Assembly (NCBI GenBank): GCA_900543515.1
Contig: UQRW01000022.1
Location: 1-37,243 of the forward strand
Length of the DNA: 37,243 bases
Direction of reading: 5' to 3'
From: an uncultured Collinsella sp.
GTDB lineage: Bacteria > Actinomycetota > Coriobacteriia > Coriobacteriales > Coriobacteriaceae
Shown: in pieces, positions 23,919 through 30,918 of the stretch
Layout of the letters: the number at the start of each line of letters is the position of its first letter
Numbering within the stretch: position 1 is the first letter of the stretch
The notes under the pieces: model-generated
The model's input: only the letters and a program-made list of their open reading frames with translations
The model's database searches: none
What the model was told of the DNA's origin: nothing
Made by a program: the position numbers and the translations under genes

Positions 23919-23994
23919 TGGCACGCCAGGAAGGACTCGAACCCTCAACACTCGGTTTTGGAGACCGATGCTCTACCAATTGAACTACTGGCGT
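23919..23994 (-). tRNA. tRNA-Trp (CCA)
   Basis: A full cloverleaf read on the minus strand. The acceptor ACGCCAG pairs with CTGGCGT, the D-arm is TTCAATTGGTAGAGCA, and the anticodon loop CTCCAAA gives CCA. The T-arm has GGTTCGAGTCC. The discriminator is G and the 3' CCA is encoded. It sits between rpmG and secE, a usual arrangement. Confidence 0.97.
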
Positions 23995-24007
23995 ATGTGA
24001 CTAGAGA

Positions 24008-24157
24008 CTAGCGAGTCTCTTTGTGCAGCGTGTGGTGACGGCACCAGGGGCAATACTTCTTGATCTCCATACGATCAGGCATGGTCGACTTGTTCTTGGT
24101 GGTCGTATAGTTGCGGCGCTTGCACTCAGTGCACGCAAGAGTAACTAGAGTACGCAT
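24008..24157 (-). CDS. rpmG: Ribosomal protein L33
   Basis: A small 50S protein of 49 residues, beginning MRTLVTLACTECKRRNY and ending CPWCRHHTLHKETR. Two CxxC pairs (C9, C12 and C36, C39) show it is the zinc-binding (C+) form. KSTMPDRMEIKKYCPWC is characteristic. It is the first gene of the rpmG/tRNA-Trp/secE/nusG/rplK/rplA run, with a strong promoter about 45-75 bases upstream. The short open frame was found by direct translation. Confidence 0.97.
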   Translation of the reverse strand: MRTLVTLACTECKRRNYTTTKNKSTMPDRMEIKKYCPWCRHHTLHKETR

Positions 24158-24202
24158 GTATCCTGAACCTTTCATTTCCGCCCCGTACGGGCACGAGTTG
24201 AT

Positions 24203-24232
24203 ACTTTATCAGCTCTACGTAAGTGCTGTCAA
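24203..24232 (-). promoter_or_regulatory. Promoter of the rpmG-secE-nusG-rplKA unit
   Basis: On the minus strand TTGACA (24227-24232), an 18-base spacer and TAAAGT (24203-24208). The 17 bases ending in the -35, GAGGTTTTCGTTGACAG, are identical at the tRNA-Tyr/tuf promoter (26057-26073). The rest of 24158-24377 shows no gene. Confidence 0.8.
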
Positions 24233-24377
24233 CGAAAACCTCGAATCAATTGGTTCTCGGTGAACCCATTCATATTTGGAACACATCAATGGAGCCAACG
24301 AGATCTAATCGACGGTGCACCCAGGACCATTATCGATCCTCTCGACACCAGCAACGGCTCAATAACCATTGCAGAAA

Positions 24378-24409
24378 AGAACCCGGCACCCATATAAGTG
24401 CCGGGTTCT
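24378..24409 (-). terminator. Terminator after tuf
   Basis: A perfect 12-bp stem: AGAACCCGGCAC (24378-24389) and its complement (24398-24409), with an 8-base loop, then TTTTCTGC on the minus strand. Confidence 0.92.
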
Positions 24410-24436
24410 CTAAGTCAGCTATATCAAAGAGCTAAT

Positions 24437-25627
24437 TTACTCAATGATCGTGGAGACGATGCCCGAACCGACGGTGTGGCCGCCCTCGCGGATAGCGAAG
24501 CGCAGGCCCTCCTCCATGGCGATCGGGTGGATGAGGTCGCCCTCGATGGTGATGTGGTCACCAGGCATAGCCATCTCGGTGCCCTCGGGGAGCTTGACCG
24601 TACCGGTAACGTCGGTGGTACGGAAGTAGAACTGAGGACGATAACCATCGAAGAACGGGGTGTGACGGCCGCCCTCCTCCTTGGTCAGAACGTAGATCTC
24701 ACCGGTGAACTTGGTGTGCGGGGTAACCGAACCGGGCTTGCAGAGAACCTGGCCGCGCTCGATGTCCTCGCGCTTGATGCCGCGGAGCAGCAGACCAACG
24801 TTGTCGCCAGCCTCGCAGAAGTCCATGGACTTACGGAACATCTCGATACCGGTAACAACGGTGTTCTGGGTATCCTTGATGCCGACGATCTCGACGGGCT
24901 CGTTGAGCTTGAGCTCACCGCGCTCGACACGGCCGGTAGCAACGGTACCACGGCCGGAGATGGTCATAACGTCCTCAACGGCCATCAGGAAGGGGAGGTC
25001 GTTGTTACGAGCAGGCGTCGGGATGTACTCGTCGACAGCGTTCATGAGCTCGCGAATGGCGTCCATCCACTTGGCGTCGCCCTCGAGAGCGCCCAGAGCG
25101 GAACCACGGATGACGGGGATGTCGTCGCCGGGGAAATCGTACTCGGAGAGGAGCTCACGGGTCTCCATCTCGACGAGGTCGATGAGCTCGTCATCGTCGA
25201 CCATGTCGCACTTGTTCAGGAAGACGACGATGTAGGGAACGCCGACCTGACGGGCGAGCAGGATGTGCTCGCGGGTCTGAGCCATGGGGCCGTCGGTAGC
25301 GGCGATGACCAGGATAGCGCCGTCCATCTGAGCAGCACCGGAGATCATGTTCTTGACGTAGTCAGCGTGGCCCGGGCAGTCAACGTGAGCGTAGTGACGG
25401 GCAGCAGTCTCGTACTCGACGTGGGAGACGGAGATCGTAATGCCGCGCTCGCGCTCCTCGGGAGCCTTGTCGATGTTCTCGAACGCAGTGAAGTCAGCCT
25501 TGCAGCCCTCGGTCTCGGAGAGAACCTTGGTGATGGCAGCGGTCAGCGTGGTCTTGCCGTGGTCGACGTGACCAATGGTGCCGATGTTAACATGCGGCTT
25601 AGTGCGCTCAAACTTCTCTTTGGCCAT
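24437..25627 (-). CDS. tuf: Elongation factor Tu
   Basis: The GTPase that delivers aminoacyl-tRNA to the ribosome, 396 residues. G1 is GHVDHGKT, with RGITIS in switch I, DCPGHADY in G3 and NKCDMVDD in G4. Domains 2 and 3 follow with GRVERGELKLNEPVEIVGI and a C-terminal TVGSGIVSTIIE. GAGGAGGG lies five bases ahead of the ATG. It follows three tRNA genes on the same strand, so it is probably cotranscribed with them, as in the tRNA-tufB operon of E. coli. Codon use is highly biased, as expected for the most abundant protein. Confidence 0.99.
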   Translation of the reverse strand: MAKEKFERTKPHVNIGTIGHVDHGKTTLTAAITKVLSETEGCKADFTAFENIDKAPEERERGITISVSHVEYETAARHYAHVDCPGHADYVKNMISGAAQMDGAILVIAATDGPMAQTREHILLARQVGVPYIVVFLNKCDMVDDDELIDLVEMETRELLSEYDFPGDDIPVIRGSALGALEGDAKWMDAIRELMNAVDEYIPTPARNNDLPFLMAVEDVMTISGRGTVATGRVERGELKLNEPVEIVGIKDTQNTVVTGIEMFRKSMDFCEAGDNVGLLLRGIKREDIERGQVLCKPGSVTPHTKFTGEIYVLTKEEGGRHTPFFDGYRPQFYFRTTDVTGTVKLPEGTEMAMPGDHITIEGDLIHPIAMEEGLRFAIREGGHTVGSGIVSTIIE

Positions 25628-25723
25628 AAAGCCCTCCTCTTAACAGGTCGTCCCCGGACGGGACTTTGCCTTTATACCATAGTGGCCTCTCAACATACTA
25701 TTGAGAAGCCACCGTGTTACCTA

Positions 25724-25800
25724 TGGTAGCGGTGACTGGATTCGAACCAGTGACGCCACGGGTATGAACCGTGTGCTCTAACCAACTGAGCTACACCGCC
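25724..25800 (-). tRNA. tRNA-Met (CAT), elongator type
   Basis: Read on the minus strand: the acceptor GGCGGTG pairs with CACCGCT. The D-arm is AGCTCAGTTGGTTAGAGC. The anticodon loop TTCATAC gives CAT. The T-arm has GGTTCGAATCC. Discriminator A and encoded CCA. The paired first acceptor position argues for the elongator rather than the initiator tRNA. Confidence 0.92.
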
Positions 25801-25803
25801 GGA

Positions 25804-25879
25804 TGGAGCCTGCAACCAGACTTGAACTGGTGACCTCTTCGTTACCAACGAAGTGCTCTACCGACTGAGCTATACAGGC
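25804..25879 (-). tRNA. tRNA-Thr (GGT)
   Basis: Acceptor GCCTGTA with TGCAGGC, D-arm AGCTCAGTCGGTAGAGC, anticodon loop TTGGTAA giving GGT, T-arm around AGTTCAAGTCT. Discriminator T, CCA encoded. Three bases separate it from tRNA-Met. Confidence 0.95.
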
Positions 25880-25889
25880 ACTTGACGGG

Positions 25890-25971
25890 TGGGAGCTATA
25901 GGATTCGAACCTATGTAGGCAGAGCCAACGGGTTTACAGCCCGTCCCCATTAACCACTCGGGCAAACTCCC
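25890..25971 (-). tRNA. tRNA-Tyr (GTA)
   Basis: Acceptor GGGAGTT with AGCTCCC, anticodon loop CTGTAAA giving GTA, and the long variable arm of a class II tRNA. The bases after discriminator A are CCC, so CCA is not fully encoded, unlike the other tRNAs here. It is first in the tRNA-tuf transcript. Confidence 0.95.
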
Positions 25972-26033
25972 AATCGTTCAAGTATCCGCAGGTCCTTTGG
26001 TCTTTTGGACCGCCGCCCCCGCGAACGAAAAAG

Positions 26034-26063
26034 ATAATACGATGCAACCTTGGGGGCTGTCAA
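26034..26063 (-). promoter_or_regulatory. Promoter of the tRNA-Tyr/Thr/Met-tuf unit
   Basis: On the minus strand TTGACA (26058-26063), an 18-base spacer and TATTAT (26034-26039), about 63 bases before tRNA-Tyr. It shares the 17-base block GAGGTTTTCGTTGACAG with the rpmG promoter. The remainder of 26075-26280 shows no supported gene. Confidence 0.85.
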
Positions 26064-26280
26064 CGAAAACCTCTAGATACACGGTGCCGGGCGTATCTAT
26101 ATAGCTGTGACCTGCGGTTTTGTTGAGTTTGGATATGAAGGACGGTGGTTTTGGATACTGAGGTGACGTTTCCCGAGGTAACACTTTGGTGTAGTGGAGT
26201 ACACCTTCAGTATCGAACTTCGATACCGGCTTATTTGCACCTATATATAGGTCGAGATCGGGCTTCCACGCCACGATCGA

Positions 26281-26363
26281 GCGTGGATTATCTCCCACTT
26301 TTAGCGCGGCTCTAAGGCCAAAGTGGCAGATTATCCACGTTCATTCTCCAGGCGAGAGAACTG
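26281..26363. repeat. Palindromic repeat family D, copy 1
   Basis: GCGTGGATTATCTCCCAC begins the left arm at 26281. It is matched by the right arm ending at 26340 (GGCAGATTATCCACGT), about 18 of 21 positions complementary. The following block ATTATCCACGTTCATTCTCC (26331-26350) recurs with a few changes at 30381. This copy lies at the 3' side of the RpiR gene. Confidence 0.65.
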
Positions 26364-26374
26364 TAAAGCCGCAA

Positions 26375-27208
26375 CTACTCGGGCCAGGCCAAAGTAGACC
26401 CATAGAGCGGCTCCCCCTTGGTGCAGGGGTAGCGACTCAAGTAACACGACGATAGCAAGTCGAAAAAATAAGTCATGGCGTATTTCGAATAAACGCCGAG
26501 TCGGTCAATTCCGTTTCCCGCATTACCAAGACGATATACACGGTCAAAAGACCTCGATTTGTCATCGTTGCTAAACGCAGTAATTAGAATCTTCCTGCCC
26601 GAACGGCAATCAAGATACTCACGCGCCTGTGACGCAAATAGCCCGGAGACCGATACGAGAATTATCAATGACTGCGAAGCGTCTCCCATGTTTTTCAATT
26701 CCGCGACGTTAGCCCCAGCAACTATGCGAACTATCTTGCCCGCATAAAACATTTCCTGCTGAAATCGTACGAGATTGGCGCTCACATTATTGGTGCACCA
26801 GATTTCAACGTTTTTATGGCCATCAATTTCGTCGACAAGATGCTTAATAGCGATATCGGACACGCCGCTTTCAACCTCAGCGAACATCTCGATCATGCGA
26901 ACGTCGAGCTCTGCCCTGTATTCCTCGTAGCCAAATTCCTCCTCTCGATGGCTTAAGTCGCTTGGAAAGACTGACTGAGTAAATGATTCTTTCAAATCGC
27001 TAAGAGACTGGTAGCCCAATCGATTGCAGAAACGACGAACAGCGGAACGGGTCACGAATGCATCGCGTGTTATTGCGGCAACATTGATTTCGCTCGAACG
27101 CCTAATGTGAGCGATGAGATATCGAGCGATGGCGGCATCGTTTGACCCAAACTCGCTGTTGATGATGGAGCTAATGCGATTGAGCACATCGAAGTCATTG
27201 ATATTCAC
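26375..27208 (-). CDS. RpiR/MurR-family transcriptional regulator
   Basis: A sugar-phosphate-sensing regulator, about 277 residues. The N-terminal HTH_6 domain covers roughly 1-75 (NDAAIARYLIAHIRRSSEINVAAITRDAFVTRSAVRRFCNRLGY). A SIS domain follows at about 115-245, with VEIWCTNNVSANLVRFQQEM and SLIILVSVSGLF. I choose the GTG at 27208 because AAAGAGGGA lies just upstream. The frame is also open to an ATG at 27247 with no clear site, which would add 13 residues. It is divergent from the 6-phospho-beta-glucosidase and PTS genes, and a perfect 8-bp inverted repeat lies between them, so it very probably controls them, with a phosphorylated sugar as ligand. Confidence 0.9.
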   Translation of the reverse strand: MNINDFDVLNRISSIINSEFGSNDAAIARYLIAHIRRSSEINVAAITRDAFVTRSAVRRFCNRLGYQSLSDLKESFTQSVFPSDLSHREEEFGYEEYRAELDVRMIEMFAEVESGVSDIAIKHLVDEIDGHKNVEIWCTNNVSANLVRFQQEMFYAGKIVRIVAGANVAELKNMGDASQSLIILVSVSGLFASQAREYLDCRSGRKILITAFSNDDKSRSFDRVYRLGNAGNGIDRLGVYSKYAMTYFFDLLSSCYLSRYPCTKGEPLYGSTLAWPE

Positions 27209-27250
27209 GTGATCCCTCTTTCCGCTCTCCTCGAAATCATAGTTCATTTA

Positions 27251-27288
27251 TTGAATCAAACAGCTTTGGTCGTTCTCCTATGATTCAA
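27251..27288. promoter_or_regulatory. Candidate RpiR operator
   Basis: TTGAATCA (27251-27258) and TGATTCAA (27281-27288) are exact complements separated by 22 bases, in the intergenic region between the divergent regulator and glucosidase genes. RpiR proteins bind as dimers to such inverted repeats, so this is the likely operator. Confidence 0.6.
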
Positions 27289-27359
27289 ATCAGTTGACGT
27301 CATCTTAATCGTAATTCCGCCACACGTATCCACCGTGTTGAATGATGGAAAGGGGATTC

Positions 27360-28778
27360 ATGGGCAACGTGAACAACATCCCGTTTCTCTGGGGTTCCGC
27401 CACGGCGTCTTATCAGTGCGAGGGTGCCTGGAACGAAGACGGCAAAGGCCTTGGCGAGTGGGATTTCTTTAACCACACAAGCAATAAGAACATCAACCAT
27501 GTTGACGGTGATGTATCTTGCGACTTCTACCATCGCTATGAAGAAGATATCCGCATGATGAAAGAAGGCGGACAAAACACCTATCGCTTCTCTCTTTCAT
27601 GGAGTCGAATCATCCCCACGGGTATCGGCGAAGTGAATGAAAAGGGTATCGATTTTTATAATCGGGTCATTGATTGCTGCCTCGAAAATGGCATAGAGCC
27701 CAACGTTACGCTGTTCCATTACGATCTGCCATTCACGCTTGCTTGCAAAGGCGGATGGCTGAACAACGATATGGCAGAGTGGTTCTGCAAATACGCCAAG
27801 ATTTGCTTTGAGCGCTTTGGAGACCGCGTCAAAATCTGGGCTACCGTTAACGAGCCGCATTTCTACAGCTACTGCGTAAACATGTTGGGCAACTATCCCC
27901 CCAATCGATCGCTCGACGTTCAGTCGTACATGCAGTTTCAGTACAACCTGATGCGCGCAAGCGCACTCGCAGTCCGAGCATATCGTCAAATGGGCTACGA
28001 CGGCATCATCGGCGCCGTCCACGATGGCGGCGTTGTCGAACTCGACCCGGCAACCGAGCACCCCGATGACGTATTTCGATACGCAGACTTTTTCGCCAAT
28101 CGCATGATTCTGGCACCAGCACTTCAGGGTCAACTGCCGCCAGAAATGGACGAAATCCTTGAAAAACTTGGCGTCTCGCTCTATCGATCCCCAAATGACG
28201 TAGAAGAATTCAGAGACGGTAAAGTCGATTTTATTGGACTCAACGTGTATTGCCGAGAGTATGTAACCGACTGGCACGGTGGAGAGCTTGCCGTTTCGGC
28301 GAACAATAAGGGCGGTTCGAGCAAAAAGGTCGAAGGAAAATGCATTGCGCCCTTGTTTGAAAGCGCCCGCGACAGCAATGTTCCCCGCAATAAATGGGGC
28401 CGCGAAATACTCCCAAGTTGCATGTATTCAACCATCATGGATGTCCACGAGCGCTATGACGCGCCCCGCATCTTTATTACGGAAAACGGACATGGCGCCT
28501 ATGAGCAACCAGACACAGACGGAATGATCCACGATGATGACCGCATCGAGCTTCTGGGCCAGTTCATCGAGCACATGATGAGGGCTAAGCGCGACGGCGC
28601 GCGCGTTGAGGGTTACTACCTCTGGTCGACGATGGATCTGTATAGCTGGATCAACGGCTACGAAAAACGATACGGACTTGTCCATATCGACTTCGAGAAC
28701 AATCTGGAGCGCACCCCCAAAAAGAGCTGGTATTGGTACCGAGACCTTATCTCGAAGTATCAGGAGCAGGAAGGTTAG
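27360..28778 (+). CDS. GH1 6-phospho-beta-glucosidase
   Basis: A cytoplasmic glycosidase of 472 residues that splits phosphorylated beta-glucosides delivered by the PTS. The (beta/alpha)8 markers are FLWGSATASYQCEGAW at 10-24, the acid/base E165 in ATVNEPH and the nucleophile E375 in ITENGHG. Near the C-terminus DLYSWINGYEKRYG gives S429, K436 and Y438. The spacing S-x6-K-x-Y is the phosphate-binding signature of 6-phospho-glycosidases such as LacG, and it replaces the glutamate found in non-phospho enzymes. The start is the ATG at 27360 with GGAAAGGGG close upstream. Ten bases separate it from the EIIBC gene. Phospho-galactoside activity cannot be excluded. Confidence 0.93.
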   Translation: MGNVNNIPFLWGSATASYQCEGAWNEDGKGLGEWDFFNHTSNKNINHVDGDVSCDFYHRYEEDIRMMKEGGQNTYRFSLSWSRIIPTGIGEVNEKGIDFYNRVIDCCLENGIEPNVTLFHYDLPFTLACKGGWLNNDMAEWFCKYAKICFERFGDRVKIWATVNEPHFYSYCVNMLGNYPPNRSLDVQSYMQFQYNLMRASALAVRAYRQMGYDGIIGAVHDGGVVELDPATEHPDDVFRYADFFANRMILAPALQGQLPPEMDEILEKLGVSLYRSPNDVEEFRDGKVDFIGLNVYCREYVTDWHGGELAVSANNKGGSSKKVEGKCIAPLFESARDSNVPRNKWGREILPSCMYSTIMDVHERYDAPRIFITENGHGAYEQPDTDGMIHDDDRIELLGQFIEHMMRAKRDGARVEGYYLWSTMDLYSWINGYEKRYGLVHIDFENNLERTPKKSWYWYRDLISKYQEQEG

Positions 28779-28787
28779 GAGAAAGAG

Positions 28788-30188
28788 ATGAAATATCAGG
28801 CAATGTCCGAAACAGTCCTAAAGGCTGTTGGCGGCAAAGAGAACATTACATCGGTAACTCATTGTGCGACACGCCTTCGCATCGACGCACGAGACACCTC
28901 GATCATCGATCTCCAGCTCGCCAAATCGGCCGATCAGGCGCTCGGGGCAGTAGTCAGCGGTGGCCAGCTTCAGGTGATCATCGGCCCAAACGTCACCGAG
29001 GCTTACAACGACTTCCTCGACTTCGCGGGAATCGAAGTCGGCGGTGGCACGGTTGCCGACGATGCCCAAACCGCCAAAGACCTTGCAGAAGGCATTAAAA
29101 GCGGTAACACCGCCATGGGCTTGATTGAGAAATTCGGGAACGTCTCTGCACAGGTATTCATGCCCATCGTCCCGGCGCTCATCGTTGGCGGACTCATTCT
29201 TTCGATCAAGAATCTCCTGGTCAATTATTGCGGATTAAGCACCGATAGCGGAACCGCCCAGGTCCTGTTGGCGATCTTTAGCGCTTCGTTTAGCTTCTTG
29301 CCCGTTTATCTTGGTTATCAGCTCGCAGCCGTCATGAAGATGCAGCCCATCATGGGCGCATTGCTGGGCGCGATCATGATCAGCTCGTCCATTAGCGGTG
29401 CCGAGGGTCTCGACTTTCTTGGTATCCCCATCCCGACGAACGACTATTCGAGTACGGTAGTGCCCATCGTACTGGGCGTTGTGTTCATGTACTTTGTCGA
29501 CCGCAGCCTTCAGAAGATCATTCCCGACGTTACCAAACTGTTCTTGAAGCCGCTGCTCACCATGATCATCGTCGTGCCCGTCGAGCTGATTATCCTTGGC
29601 CCCGCCGGCAGCATGATGGGCTACGCGCTGAGTGATGCCGTCACGTGGCTTATGGACAACGTGGCATTTATCGCTACTCCGATCCTGGCAGCCCTTAACC
29701 CCTATTTCGTCATGCTCGGTCTCGATAAGGCTTACATCGCAATCGAAGTTACGAGCCTGGCGCAGCTCGGTTGGGCACCCATTATCTTTGGATTCATCTC
29801 GAACCTCTGCATTGGCGGCACGAGCCTCGCCCTGGCAACTGCCATGAAGGGAAACAAGGAGAAGAAGGGTATGGTCACCACGGTTGCCGTTACCGCACTC
29901 TGTGGCGTAACCGAGCCCGCGTTCTACGGTTGCCTCATCGAGCGTCCCCGCCTGCTTGTCGGCACGGCAATCGGCGCGCTCTGCGCTGGACTCCCTGCAG
30001 GCATCTTTGTTCTGAAAGAGTATGTTGCGGGAGCATGCCCCGGCCTTCTTTCGGCACTCATCTTTATCGCTCCCGATGGGTCCATGGGCAACTTCGTGCT
30101 GGCATGCGTTGTCGCCATCATCGCCATCGTCGTCTCTTTCATCGCTGCACGCGTAATCATCAAGAAGAACCCCAGCTATATTGAGTAG
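28788..30188 (+). CDS. PTS EIIBC, beta-glucoside/glucose family
   Basis: A membrane sugar permease of 466 residues. The N-terminal EIIB domain (about 1-85) has the phospho-cysteine C26 in THCATRLR. The EIIC domain follows with about ten helices and the conserved substrate motif GVTEPAFYG. No EIIA domain is fused at the C-terminus, which stops after KKNPSYIE; many beta-glucoside permeases carry one. It must therefore use a separate EIIA, and the glucose-type EIIA at 9422 is a candidate. AGGAGAAAGAG precedes the ATG. It is operonic with the 6-phospho-beta-glucosidase, so the sugar is probably a beta-glucoside such as an aryl glucoside or cellobiose. Confidence 0.92.
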   Translation: MKYQAMSETVLKAVGGKENITSVTHCATRLRIDARDTSIIDLQLAKSADQALGAVVSGGQLQVIIGPNVTEAYNDFLDFAGIEVGGGTVADDAQTAKDLAEGIKSGNTAMGLIEKFGNVSAQVFMPIVPALIVGGLILSIKNLLVNYCGLSTDSGTAQVLLAIFSASFSFLPVYLGYQLAAVMKMQPIMGALLGAIMISSSISGAEGLDFLGIPIPTNDYSSTVVPIVLGVVFMYFVDRSLQKIIPDVTKLFLKPLLTMIIVVPVELIILGPAGSMMGYALSDAVTWLMDNVAFIATPILAALNPYFVMLGLDKAYIAIEVTSLAQLGWAPIIFGFISNLCIGGTSLALATAMKGNKEKKGMVTTVAVTALCGVTEPAFYGCLIERPRLLVGTAIGALCAGLPAGIFVLKEYVAGACPGLLSALIFIAPDGSMGNFVLACVVAIIAIVVSFIAARVIIKKNPSYIE

Positions 30189-30289
30189 ATGCCCGCTGTT
30201 TGCATTGGGGACATCCTCGGCAGACCATTAGCAAGAACCCAAGAAGTCCCTTAGGAGCTCGATTAATCCATTCGGATTCCTGAGGCACA

Positions 30290-30324
30290 AACGACCCCGA
30301 TTCCACAATGAAATCGGGGTCGTT
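30290..30324 (+). terminator. Terminator after EIIBC
   Basis: A perfect 13-bp stem: AACGACCCCGATT (30290-30302) and its complement (30312-30324), with a 9-base loop, then GTTTCT. It ends the glucosidase-PTS transcript 100 bases beyond the stop. Confidence 0.9.
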
Positions 30325-30380
30325 GTTTCTAAAGCCGTCGATAGACAATCGGTGTTTACCTTAGCTCCCTATCCAAGTTA

Positions 30381-30445
30381 ATTATCCACGCTCGTTCTCC
30401 GGTCGGGAGATTTTCTTCGCTCGCGTGTCCAGAAATCCACGCTCG
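30381..30445. repeat. Palindromic repeat family D, copy 2
   Basis: ATTATCCACGCTCGTTCTCC (30381-30400) closely matches 26331-26350, and the following CGGGAGA matches CGAGAGA. ATCCACGCTCG recurs again at 30435-30445. The two family-D sites bracket the RpiR-glucosidase-PTS cassette. Confidence 0.6.
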
Positions 30446-30480
30446 AGCAGGACATCCAGGTCCGCACCCGCCCTTGTCTC

Positions 30481-30607
30481 GATCTGTAACAGCAAGAGGC
30501 CTATTCCGCTTCCACATGTTACAGATCAAGATATTCCTAAAACACCCTAAGTTTCATCTCAATCTGTAACAGTTAGATGCCAAATATCGGTCTTGGTGCT
30601 ACAGATT
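30481..30607. repeat. Palindromic repeat family C, two tandem copies
   Basis: Copy 1: GATCTGTAACA (30481-30491) with exact complement (30517-30527). Copy 2: AATCTGTAACA (30561-30571) with TGCTACAGATT (30597-30607), one mismatch. Both span 47 bases and start 80 bases apart. The inner sequences differ in detail. No gene is visible in 30189-30721. Confidence 0.75.
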
Positions 30608-30681
30608 TAGACAAACTGGAGGACGAGACAAACCAAAAACGGGATGGGCGCTAACCCGATGGCGCACCACCTAAATAGAAA

Positions 30682-30712
30682 CGGGCCCTGTCCCAATTGG
30701 AGACAGAGCCCG
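30682..30712 (-). terminator. Terminator of the split tRNA-Thr gene
   Basis: CGGGCCCTGTC (30682-30692) pairs with GACAGAGCCCG (30702-30712) with one mismatch, and on the minus strand it is followed by TTTCTATTT. It lies ten bases beyond the CCA end of the orphan tRNA 3' half and was presumably the terminator of the intact tRNA gene before insertion. Confidence 0.7.
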
Positions 30713-30721
30713 AAACTCTCA

Positions 30722-30764
30722 TGGAGCCAGTGACAGGAATCGAACCTGCAACCCACTGATTACA
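30722..30764 (-). other. Attachment site: orphan 3' half of tRNA-Thr(TGT)
   Basis: On the minus strand this reads TGTAATCAGT, a variable loop, a T-arm (GCAGG, TTCGATT, CCTGT), the acceptor strand CACTGGC, T and CCA. It is exactly the part of a tRNA from the anticodon to the 3' end. TGTAATCAGT matches the anticodon arm of tRNA-Thr(TGT) as known in E. coli. To the right there is no D-arm or 5' acceptor strand, so the tRNA is cut at the anticodon loop, where tyrosine recombinases usually cross over. The element to the right carries an integrase. By this logic the restored full tRNA gene lies at the far right end, outside the window. Confidence 0.82.
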
Positions 30765-30877
30765 TCGCTTTCCATTCTGGTTAATAGCGTCCATCTGCGA
30801 CTATAGCGACCGTAACCTCGCCTTTTTCTTTCGTTTTCCGCTTATAGTCTCACTTGAGACGTCTCCGAAACAGTCAA

Positions 30878-30909
30878 ATTGCACACTCATTGCACACGCG
30901 ATTGCACAC
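30878..30909 (+). repeat. Three direct repeats ATTGCACAC before the integrase
   Basis: ATTGCACAC occurs at 30878, 30889 and 30901, spaced 11-12 bases, about one helical turn. The last copy touches the integrase ribosome site. They could be arm-type or autoregulatory sites for the integrase or excisionase. Confidence 0.6.
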
Positions 30910-30918
30910 GGAGGGACA

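Noticed and set aside
24398..25729. Plus-strand open frame of 443 codons opposite tuf
   Set aside because: It is a shadow of the strongly biased tuf codons, low complexity, and crosses the tuf terminator.
25978..26298. Minus-strand open frame of 106 codons upstream of tRNA-Tyr
   Set aside because: It runs through the strong tRNA-tuf promoter, has no good ribosome site and no domain; the bases are better explained as regulatory.
30722..30764. Complete tRNA gene
   Set aside because: Only the anticodon-to-CCA half is present; no D-arm or 5' acceptor strand is found to the right.
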